Of a stretch of DNA of 6,336 nt, positions 1-5,158 are shown in pieces (positions within the stretch are counted from its first letter, which is position 1; every line of letters starts with the position of its first letter). Both the position numbers and the translations under genes were made by a program. This DNA comes from Burkholderiales bacterium (lineage in GTDB: Bacteria > Pseudomonadota > Gammaproteobacteria > Burkholderiales > Burkholderiaceae). Location of the stretch: assembly GCA_903643055.1 (NCBI GenBank), contig CAHJWV010000016.1, positions 1-6,336 on the forward strand. The letters are read 5' to 3'. The notes below the pieces were generated by a model. It had not been told where the DNA came from and made no database searches. It saw only the letters and a list, made by a program, of their open reading frames with translations.

Positions 1-195
1 TTGGATGGGCGTCGTTTCTACGGGAATCTCCTGAGGCTTGCGGCGCCCACCTGGTGCTGAAAAGAGACGGCGTGGTGGCCGACGATCAGGCAAGTTGCTC
101 GCATTTGAGATCGGTCTGATTGGCGATGGGCGTCGCGCCACTGGGGAGCACGGCATTTTTCCGATCGATGCGAAAGCGGGCGCGCTTACATGCCT
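1..195. other. Left-edge stretch with no supportable gene
   Basis: I find no convincing coding region here. On the plus strand all three frames entering from the left edge hit stops by about position 120. On the minus strand one frame stays open from an ATG at 154-156 to the left edge (52 codons). Its translation is rich in Pro and Arg, matches nothing I recognise, and has no clear ribosome binding site, so I do not call it. An 11-bp direct repeat (GATGGGCGTCG) occurs at 4-14 and 125-135. Base composition is less uniformly GC-rich than in the neighbouring genes, as expected of an intergenic region. Confidence 0.5.
174..187 (-). terminator. Weak hairpin just after the rlmJ stop
   Basis: AAGCG (174-178) and CGCTT (183-187) form a perfect 5-bp stem with a 4-base loop, starting 8 bases past the rlmJ stop codon in the direction of rlmJ transcription. 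There is no real T-tract after it, only one T before mixed sequence. It may help end or protect the rlmJ mRNA, but it is a poor intrinsic terminator. Confidence 0.25.
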
Positions 196-1041
196 CTAGA
201 CGGTCTTCTGCTCGATCAAGTAGTTGGCTTCGTCGTATTGACCCAGCACGTCGACCAGATACGGCAGCACCGCCAGCAGTTCGTCGTGCAACGTGTACGG
301 CGGGTTCAGGATGAACATGCCGCTGCCGGCGAGGCCGAAGCCTTGCGAGTCAGGCACTTGCACCGTCAACCGCACATGCAGCCAGCCCTTGGGCGCCAAG
401 CTTTCGAGCCGGCGCGGCAGTTGCGCGGCCTCCAGCTTTTGCACTTGTGGGTACCAGACCATGTAGACGCCTTCGACAAAGCGCAGCAGCGCTTCACGCA
501 GGGAGGCAATGACCCGCCCGTAATCGCCGTGGCCTTCGTAGCTCGGGTCCATCAGCACCACGCCGCGCCGGCTGGAAGGCGGCACCTGGCCCTTCAGGCC
601 GTCGAAACCATCGCTGTTGTAAACCTCGGCCCCACGGATGCCGCCGCCCAGATAGGAATCCAGAATGCGGTGATCGGTGTTGTGCAGCTCGAACATGCGC
701 AGCTGGTCTTGCGGTCGCAGCAGCATTTGCGCAATGGCCGGCGAGCCAGGGTATTGGCGCAGCTTGCCGTCTGTGTTGAACTGCTTGACCAGGCTCAGGT
801 AGTCAGCCACCGGCTCGGGCAAGTCGTCGCGCCCCCACAGCCGCGCGATGCCTTGCTCGTATTCGCCCTTTTTCTGCGCGTACTGGCCTTCGAGCGAATA
901 GCCGCCCGCGCCGGCGTGGGTGTCGACCACGCGGTACGGCTTGTCTTTCTGGTTCATGTAGCGCAGCACCATCGCGAGCACGGTGTGCTTGAGCACGTCG
1001 GCGTGGTTGCCCGCATGGAAGGCGTGGCGATAAGCAAGCAT
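196..1041 (-). CDS. rlmJ: 23S rRNA (adenine(2030)-N6)-methyltransferase RlmJ
   Basis: This gene encodes a cytoplasmic S-adenosylmethionine-dependent enzyme that N6-methylates one adenine of 23S rRNA (A2030 in E. coli numbering). The 281-residue product matches the E. coli length (about 280). The N-terminus MLAYRHAFHAGNHADVLKH is nearly the E. coli sequence. The SAM-binding motif I DTHAGAG lies at residues 40-46, in a typical Rossmann-fold methyltransferase arrangement. The amino-methyltransferase motif IV is DPSY at 165-168, where E. coli has DPPY; the catalytic Asp and Tyr are kept. A second conserved motif, GSGMFILNPP, lies at about 239-248. The start at 1041 is fixed by the conserved N-terminus, although the upstream Shine-Dalgarno is weak. 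The stop is TAG. The gene stands alone and is divergent from the dehydrogenase-like gene. Seen: motifs and length. Known: the family's reaction. I consider the assignment secure. Confidence 0.96.
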   Translation of the reverse strand: MLAYRHAFHAGNHADVLKHTVLAMVLRYMNQKDKPYRVVDTHAGAGGYSLEGQYAQKKGEYEQGIARLWGRDDLPEPVADYLSLVKQFNTDGKLRQYPGSPAIAQMLLRPQDQLRMFELHNTDHRILDSYLGGGIRGAEVYNSDGFDGLKGQVPPSSRRGVVLMDPSYEGHGDYGRVIASLREALLRFVEGVYMVWYPQVQKLEAAQLPRRLESLAPKGWLHVRLTVQVPDSQGFGLAGSGMFILNPPYTLHDELLAVLPYLVDVLGQYDEANYLIEQKTV

Positions 1042-1120
1042 GGAGGCAGTCCCGGGTTCGATTCAGCGCCGTATTGTCTTCTTCAATCCACCTCGGCCGC
1101 GCCGGCCCGTCGGCAACGGC

Positions 1121-1155
1121 TTGTCTGACGGCCGATGCAGCCGTCGGCAATTTTT
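1121..1155 (+). terminator. Hairpin plus T-run, intrinsic terminator-like, inside the divergent intergenic region
   Basis: GACGGC (1127-1132) and GCCGTC (1140-1145) form a 6-bp GC stem around a 7-base loop. The stem extends outward through a G-U pair, a C-G pair, one bulged T and TTG/CAA to about 11 pairs spanning 1121-1150. TTTTT follows directly at 1151-1155. This is the geometry of a rho-independent terminator on the plus strand. No plus-strand gene lies upstream to be terminated, because rlmJ reads the other way. It could shield the downstream promoter from antisense transcription through rlmJ, end a small RNA, or act as a leader attenuator if a promoter exists before 1121. On the minus strand it lies upstream of rlmJ without a T-tract. 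Confidence 0.45.
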
Positions 1156-1171
1156 CAAAATTAGTTTGAAA
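1153..1171. promoter_or_regulatory. Interrupted palindrome, candidate operator
   Basis: TTTCAAA (1153-1159) and TTTGAAA (1165-1171) are perfect 7-bp inverted arms around a 5-bp centre (ATTAG). The 19-bp site overlaps the candidate -35 box TTGAAA (1166-1171) of the dehydrogenase-like gene. That is the usual place for a repressor site of a dimeric HTH regulator (TetR, MarR or HxlR types are possible). A second, weaker dyad, TGATA (1173-1177) and TATCA (1193-1197), follows. No regulator gene is adjacent, so the binding protein is unknown. Confidence 0.4.
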
Positions 1172-1195
1172 GTGATAGCCGTGCTTGGCAATTAT
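1166..1195 (+). promoter_or_regulatory. Candidate sigma-70 promoter of the dehydrogenase-like gene
   Basis: TTGAAA (1166-1171) matches 5 of 6 bases of the -35 consensus. AATTAT (1190-1195) matches 4 of 6 of the -10 consensus, with an 18-bp spacer. It lies in an AT-rich island in otherwise GC-rich DNA, about 50 bp ahead of the start codon. The -35 box is inside a palindrome. Confidence 0.4.
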
Positions 1196-1237
1196 CAAAA
1201 CTCAGTGCAGTCCTTAAATTCACGGACCTCATTCTTC

Positions 1238-1242
1238 GGAGG
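1238..1242 (+). promoter_or_regulatory. Strong Shine-Dalgarno GGAGG for the dehydrogenase-like gene
   Basis: GGAGG lies 5 bases before the ATG at 1248 and fixes that start. A near-consensus ribosome binding site on a gene with an internal stop suggests the lesion is recent or a sequencing error. Confidence 0.75.
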
Positions 1243-1247
1243 CATTC

Positions 1248-2255
1248 ATGAAAGCCATCGCCTTCCAGAACGCCTTGCCCATCAGCGACGCCAACGCACT
1301 GCTCGATCTGACCTTGCCCGATCCGGTGCCCGGCGAGCGCGATCTGCTGGTTCGCGTCCATGCGGTGTCGGTCAATCCGGTGGACACCAAGGTGCGTGGC
1401 AAATCGCAGCCGGCCGAAGGCCAGTCGCGCATCCTGGGCTGAGACGCTACCGGCGTGGTGGAGGCGGTCGGCCAGGGCGTGACCTTGTTCAAGCCGGGCG
1501 GTCGTGTCTGGTACGCCGGTGACATCACCCGGCCGGGCAGCAATGCCGAACTGCAGGCCGTCGATGTGCGCATCGTCGGCCGCATGCCGGCCACGCTCGG
1601 CTTCGGCGAAGCTGCTGCATTGCCGCTGACCGCCATCACCGCCTGGGAGCTGTTGTTCGACCGATTCGGCGTGACGCCCGAAACGCAAGGCAGCCTGCTG
1701 ATCATCGGCGCGGCCGGTGGCGTCGGCTCGATCCTGACCCAGCTGGCACGTCAACTGACCAGGCTGACCGTCATCGGCACGGCGTCGCGCCCCGAGACCC
1801 AGGCGTGGGTCAAGGAACTGGGAGCACATCACGTGATTGACCACAGCCAGCCGCTCAGCGCCGGGCTGAAGCAGATCGGCATCGACGCCGTCACCCATGT
1901 GGCCGGCCTGACGCACACCGACAAGCACTATGCGGAGATCGTCGAGTCGCTCGCCCCGCAAGGCCACCTGGGCCTGATCGATGACCCTGCCGTACCGCTG
2001 GATCTGAGGGCACTGAAGAGCAAGAGCCTGTCGCTGCATTGGGAGCTGATGTTCACCCGCTCGCCGTTCAAGGCGGCCGACATGCAAGCTCAGCATGCGC
2101 TGCTGAACCGGGTGGCCGAGTTGGTCGACGCAGGCCGCATCCACACGACCTTCGGCGAGCACTTCGGCAGCATCAACGTCACAAACCTGAAGCGCGCCCA
2201 TGCGTTCATCGAGACAGGTAAGGCACGCGGCAAGATTGTGTTGGAAGGCTTTTGA
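1248..2255 (+). pseudogene. Zinc-type alcohol dehydrogenase family protein (quinone reductase-like MDR), interrupted by an in-frame TGA
   Basis: This is a medium-chain dehydrogenase/reductase of the 'zinc-binding alcohol dehydrogenase family' type, which despite its name lacks the zinc-ligand cysteines. Such proteins are NAD(P)H-dependent quinone or enone reductase-like cytosolic enzymes. Residues 1-64 carry the GroES-like N-terminus, including VSVNPVDTKVR at 40-50. Codon 65 (1440-1442) is TGA, between RILG and DATGVVEAVG; relatives have ILGWDAAGVV, so one G-to-A change in TGG explains it. The frame is otherwise open to TGA at 2253-2255, giving about 335 residues, the normal family length. 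The nucleotide-binding motif GAAGGVG falls at 154-160. Translation past the stop would need readthrough; a restart at the GTG at 1455 lacks a ribosome site and would miss most of the N-terminal domain. TGA is the normal stop of neighbouring genes, so an alternative code is excluded. Family identity is firm. Whether it is a true pseudogene, a sequence error or a recoded gene is open. Confidence 0.85.
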
Positions 2256-2294
2256 TTGGATGGCGTGCGGATTTTCCTGTAATCGCCAAAATCC
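2256..2294 (+). promoter_or_regulatory. Candidate promoter and inverted repeat ahead of the ene-reductase
   Basis: TGTAAT (2278-2283) matches 5 of 6 bases of a -10 box. A weak -35 (TTGGAT, 2256-2261) lies 16 bp upstream. GGATTTT (2269-2275) and AAAATCC (2288-2294) are perfect 7-bp inverted arms around 12 bp and enclose the -10. The 60-bp gap between the two plus-strand genes could thus carry its own regulated promoter, keeping the ene-reductase expressed even though the gene before it is interrupted. The same repeat could instead be a weak mRNA hairpin. Confidence 0.3.
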
Positions 2295-2315
2295 ATTCTT
2301 TTCCGGAGCGCTTTG

Positions 2316-3413
2316 ATGACATCCCTGTTCGACCCTATTCAGATCGGCGATATCGCCTTGGCCAACCGCATCGTGATGGCGCCGCTGACGCGCAACCGCG
2401 CTGCCGCACATCAGGTGCCCTCCGAACTGGCGGCCACCTATTACGCGCAACGCGCCGCCGCCGGGCTGATCGTCACCGAGGCCAGCCAGATCAGCCCGCA
2501 AGGTCAGGGCTACCTCGACACGCCGGGCATTCATTCGCCTGAGCAGATCGCAGCCTGGAAGAAGGTGACCGACGCTGTTCATGCGCGGGGCGGCAAGATC
2601 GTGATCCAGCTCTGGCACGTCGGCCGCATCTCGCATGTGTCGCTGCAAAAAGACGGCATTGCACCGGTGTCGTCGACCGCGCGCCGTGCCGACAGCAAAA
2701 CCTTCATCCAGGGCGGCTTTGCCGATGTCTCCGAGCCGCGCGCGCTGCGGCTCGGTGAAATCCCCGGCATCGTCAATGACTACCGCCATGCCGCACGCAG
2801 CGCGATTCAAGCCGGTTTCGATGGCGTCGAAGTGCATGGCGCCAACGGCTACTTGATCGATCAGTTCCTGCGCGACAGCATCAACGACCGCCAGGATGCC
2901 TACGGTGGCTCGATCGAGAACCGCACACGGCTGCTGATCGAGGTGATCGAGGCCGTGACCGCCGAGATCGGCAGCGGCCGAACCGGCTTGCGCCTGAGCC
3001 CGGTTACGCCCAGCAACGACGCCGGCCAGGACAGCGATGCGCAAGCGCTGTTCAGCCATGTTGTGGACCGGCTCGCGCCGTTCAAGCTGGCGTTCCTGCA
3101 TGTGGTCGAGGGGCAGACCGGCGGCTCACGCGAGATTGCGCCGTTCGACTATGCGGCACTGCACGCGCGTTTCAAGGCCGGCCATCCGGGCGGCGCCTGG
3201 ATCGTCAATAACGGCTACAGCCGGCAGATGGCGATCGACGCCGTGACATCCGGCAGCGTCGATCTCGTCGCGTTCGGCCGGCCGTTCATCGGCAACCCCG
3301 ACCTCGTGCGCCGGCTGGAACTGGACGCACCGTTGAATGCGCTGGATGCATCCAAGCTTTATGGCGGCGGGGCCGAAGGCTATACCGACTACCCGACGCT
3401 GAACGCTGCCTGA
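2316..3413 (+). CDS. nemA: Old Yellow Enzyme family alkene reductase (NemA-like)
   Basis: This is an FMN-dependent, NAD(P)H-using cytosolic ene-reductase. The family reduces C=C bonds of enals, enones, maleimides and nitroalkenes, and often nitrate esters. The product is 365 residues, the usual length. Visible along the TIM barrel are MAPLTRNRA (21-29, FMN-binding Thr25), QLWHVGR (98-104, Gln98), HGANGYLIDQFL (174-185, the His174/Asn177 pair that holds the substrate oxygen, and Tyr179), GLRLSP (224-229), FGRPFIGNPDL (320-330, FMN phosphate site) and the NemA-type C-terminus YTDYPTL (356-362). I chose ATG 2316 because GGAG (2305-2308) lies 7 bases before it; a TTG at 2313 just ahead would add one residue. 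It follows the dehydrogenase-like gene by 60 bp on the same strand. Such pairs fit detoxification of reactive carbonyl compounds, but the physiological substrate cannot be read from sequence. Family identity is secure; the symbol denotes class rather than proven orthology. Confidence 0.93.
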   Translation: MTSLFDPIQIGDIALANRIVMAPLTRNRAAAHQVPSELAATYYAQRAAAGLIVTEASQISPQGQGYLDTPGIHSPEQIAAWKKVTDAVHARGGKIVIQLWHVGRISHVSLQKDGIAPVSSTARRADSKTFIQGGFADVSEPRALRLGEIPGIVNDYRHAARSAIQAGFDGVEVHGANGYLIDQFLRDSINDRQDAYGGSIENRTRLLIEVIEAVTAEIGSGRTGLRLSPVTPSNDAGQDSDAQALFSHVVDRLAPFKLAFLHVVEGQTGGSREIAPFDYAALHARFKAGHPGGAWIVNNGYSRQMAIDAVTSGSVDLVAFGRPFIGNPDLVRRLELDAPLNALDASKLYGGGAEGYTDYPTLNAA

Positions 3414-3462
3414 GAACATCAACGCCTGCCTGAGCGCCAGACGGCCAGAGCGTTTGACCGTG

Positions 3463-4047
3463 TCAGCGGGTCTTGCGGGGCCGCCGCGCATGAAGCAACT
3501 CCCGGATGTTGACTTCACGCGGCCCCGGCACCAGCTCGAACGGCTGGCCGGCCTGCAAGCTGCCAGGCGTGCGCACCGCGAGATAGAAGCCGCTCCAGCC
3601 GCTGGAAGCCATCAGCGACTCGGCCTGCGCGAAGCCCATGGCGGTGCCGATCTGCGCATCGGCGCTGCGCGGCTCGCTGACAGCCAATTCGCAGTCAGGA
3701 AAGCGCAGCACATCACCGATCCAGACCTGCGTCTCCAGCAAACCGGCCAGGCTCAGGTCTTCACCCATCGAACCCGGCGGCACCACCAGGTCCCAGTGCG
3801 CCACCGCAGCCTGGGCCCGCACGGTTTGCCAGAACGCATAGTGCTCGCTCGGGTAGGCGTAGAGCGCTTTCGACGGGCCAAAGGGTTGGCCCGTCGCATC
3901 GACGCGCGGGCCATCGGCAAAGCCCTGCAGCGTCAGCGTGACCGGCTCATGCACCGGCTGCGTGGCAGTGAGCAAGGCAGTGTGGGACCGAGCCGGGTTC
4001 GATGAAGAATCAACGGGGCGGTGCAGGCTCAGCAGGCGAGGGGTCAT
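3463..4047 (-). CDS. MOSC domain-containing protein, YiiM-like, lacking the usual Cys
   Basis: The 194-residue cytosolic protein is recognised as a YiiM-type MOSC (molybdenum cofactor sulfurase C-terminal) protein. Evidence is YAYPSEHYAFW (63-73), PPGSMGEDLSLAGLL (90-104), VWIGDVLRF (108-116), GFYLAVRTPGSLQAGQPFEL (153-172) and PGPREVNIRELL (174-185). In E. coli YiiM this family reduces N-hydroxylated base analogues with a molybdenum cofactor. The segment after EPR (125-127) is unusual: relatives have EPRQPCxKF, with a conserved Cys taken to bind molybdenum, whereas here it reads EPRSADAQIGTAMGF with Asp130 at that position. The HGG motif normally before the KAxxAYP segment is also absent (GQPFGPSKAL, 53-62). 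The only Cys is Cys119. Spacing to MGF is unchanged, so this is substitution rather than an obvious frameshift. The start at 4047 has no in-frame start nearby upstream. The gene lies 57 bp after the solute-binding protein gene on the same strand, so co-transcription is likely. Fold identity is good; YiiM-type activity is doubtful. Confidence 0.82.
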   Translation of the reverse strand: MTPRLLSLHRPVDSSSNPARSHTALLTATQPVHEPVTLTLQGFADGPRVDATGQPFGPSKALYAYPSEHYAFWQTVRAQAAVAHWDLVVPPGSMGEDLSLAGLLETQVWIGDVLRFPDCELAVSEPRSADAQIGTAMGFAQAESLMASSGWSGFYLAVRTPGSLQAGQPFELVPGPREVNIRELLHARRPRKTR

Positions 4048-4104
4048 GCGCCGATGATGCCCGCACTCTTCAAACCCGAACTCATTGCGCCCGCATGAAT
4101 CAGC

Positions 4105-4908
4105 TCAACGTGCTGGCGCGCGCCATCCCTTGACCCCCCCTGCCACTCGTCGGCCCAGGCCGCCGGTGGCCCACTGGCTGAACAACTTGGCGGCCGGGTG
4201 GTTGACGCGGAACGAGCGCATCACATGCACTTCGGTCGCCAAGCGCGGGTCGCCATCGACCAGCAAGGCCAGTGGTTTGCGGGCACGCGCCAGCCACAGG
4301 CTGCGCTCAACAAGCGAGTAAGCATTTTCGGCCACGGCTTCGTCGACCGCGTTGGCCTTGGCATCGCTGTACCAGGGGGCGGCGGGCGCGACGCCGGCTT
4401 CGCGCCACAGCGCCTGCGCAGACAGGTAGGCACCGCTGCCGTTCACCGGGCCGATGAAGCGGCTCTGCTTTGCAGCCAGCAGCGCCAGGGCGGCGGCGAT
4501 GTCCCGCCCGCCGGCTACGCCGGCCGGATCTTTGGCCTTCTTCCCGACGCCTTGCTGCGGGCCGACGAGCACGAAATCACCTTGCGCGATCAGTACCCGG
4601 TCATGCGCCAGGCCCTGCTTTTCGAGCGCCAATTCCTGCTCGGGCGCGTTCGTCATCGCGGCGTCGATCTCGCCGCGCTCCAAGGCGCTCAGCAGCGAGG
4701 CACTGGTGCCCGGTACCAGCAACACCGCCACGCCGGTGTCGCGGCCGAAGCTGCGCTGGAACTGGCCGGCCAGGCCGCAATCGACCAAGGCTTGTTCTGC
4801 GCCCATGCGCAATGGATCGGCGAGCGATTTGCGCTGCGCAGCGAAAGACAGAGGCGCCGCAAGACAAGCGGCGAGCGAAGTGATCAGGGAGCGGCGGTCG
4901 AACGTCAT
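4105..4908 (-). CDS. Periplasmic solute-binding protein, TupA-like (PBP-like) family
   Basis: A 267-residue exported type-II periplasmic binding protein resembling tungstate-binding TupA. Residues 1-23 form a signal peptide: DRRSLITS is twin-arginine-like, followed by a hydrophobic stretch and SFA|A as a likely cleavage site. Family features are VAVLLVPGTSASLLSALERGEIDAAMTNAPEQE split over 60-92, GDFVLVGP (110-117), FIGPVNGSGAYLSAQALW (151-168), ENAYSLVERSLWLA (194-207), LVDGDPRLA (216-224) and HPAAKLFSQW (237-246). Two features of true TupA are missing: the N-terminal TTTS-type anion motif (here MGAEQALVDCG, 35-45) and the Arg of SRGDxSGT (here GPVNGSGA). Its ligand may therefore not be tungstate or molybdate. 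No permease or ATPase gene is nearby. It lies upstream of, and probably in one operon with, the MOSC gene. A run of seven G on the coding strand (4134-4140) falls eight codons from the end, a place where sequence errors could alter the C-terminus. The start at 4908 follows the signal peptide; no Shine-Dalgarno is visible. Confidence 0.8.
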   Translation of the reverse strand: MTFDRRSLITSLAACLAAPLSFAAQRKSLADPLRMGAEQALVDCGLAGQFQRSFGRDTGVAVLLVPGTSASLLSALERGEIDAAMTNAPEQELALEKQGLAHDRVLIAQGDFVLVGPQQGVGKKAKDPAGVAGGRDIAAALALLAAKQSRFIGPVNGSGAYLSAQALWREAGVAPAAPWYSDAKANAVDEAVAENAYSLVERSLWLARARKPLALLVDGDPRLATEVHVMRSFRVNHPAAKLFSQWATGGLGRRVAGGVKGWRAPAR

Positions 4909-4916
4909 GGGCGGCG

Positions 4917-4944
4917 ATCATAGAGATGTACCCTGCTTGTACCC
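4917..4944 (-). promoter_or_regulatory. Candidate promoter with tandem GGGTACA repeats for the solute-binding protein gene
   Basis: Read on the minus strand, TATGAT (4917-4922) matches 5 of 6 bases of a -10 box and sits 8 bases before the start codon. Transcription would therefore begin at or next to the ATG (leaderless), in keeping with the absence of a Shine-Dalgarno. Directly upstream, GGGTACA occurs twice (4938-4944 and 4927-4933) with a 4-bp spacer, an 11-bp period. Two 7-bp direct repeats with 4-bp spacing are the layout bound by OmpR/PhoB-type response regulators. There is no good -35 box, which fits an activator-dependent promoter. Confidence 0.4.
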
Positions 4945-5134
4945 AGGCCTTTGCGGCTGCGCGGCGACTCGATTGCGCAACGCGCCGTTACCGCCAGACT
5001 GAGCGAAACCTGAGGCGCAGTGCCATGGGGGGTCGGCATTCACGGGAAAAGGCGCCCTGCCGTCATGCGACCCATGCGAGGAGTGATGCCTGGGCTATGC
5101 TTGCCCCGCCCTCTGGCCTTTGAGCGCCCCAACC
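4945..5134. other. Divergent intergenic region before the JmjC gene
   Basis: About 190 bp separate the promoter-proximal repeats of the solute-binding protein gene from the JmjC gene start. I see an 8-bp palindrome TTGCGCAA (4973-4980), a weak plus-strand -10-like TATGCT (5096-5101) without a matching -35, and no clear Shine-Dalgarno. No small gene with credible coding character is present. Confidence 0.4.
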
Positions 5135-5158
5135 ATGTCAGACCGCATGTCAGACCGC
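5135..5158 (+). repeat. 12-bp perfect tandem duplication over the JmjC gene start
   Basis: The unit ATGTCAGACCGC occurs twice without a gap, at 5135-5146 and 5147-5158. It duplicates the start codon and encodes MSDR-MSDR. Length is a multiple of three, so the frame is kept and either ATG can start the protein. It looks like replication slippage. Confidence 0.9.

Noticed and set aside
1051..1065. tRNA T-loop-like GGGTTCGATTC between rlmJ and the dehydrogenase-like gene
   Set aside because: The flanking bases do not form a T-stem and there is no acceptor or anticodon arm. A similar string at about 3992-4000 is inside the MOSC coding sequence.
190..1128. A 312-codon plus-strand open frame opposite rlmJ
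   Set aside because: It is a shadow of rlmJ, with His/Gln/Val-rich translation and no domain.
1440..1442. Alternative genetic code reading TGA as Trp
   Set aside because: TGA ends the dehydrogenase-like, ene-reductase, MOSC, solute-binding protein, JmjC and LysR frames, and TGG is used freely for Trp.
1161..3101. A 646-codon open frame on the minus strand opposite the dehydrogenase-like and ene-reductase genes
   Set aside because: It runs antisense through two genes with clear family motifs. Its translation is low-complexity in style (rich in Arg, Gln, Ala, Gly), has no recognisable domain, and is expected from GC-rich codon use.
3414..3462. Terminator between the convergent ene-reductase and MOSC genes
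   Set aside because: AACGC (3421-3425) and GCGTT (3450-3454) are complementary, but the loop is long and no T-tract follows, so I do not call it.
4601..4921. Alternative start ATG at 4919-4921 for the solute-binding protein gene
   Set aside because: That ATG is in another frame; the frame from 4908 carries the signal peptide and all family motifs.
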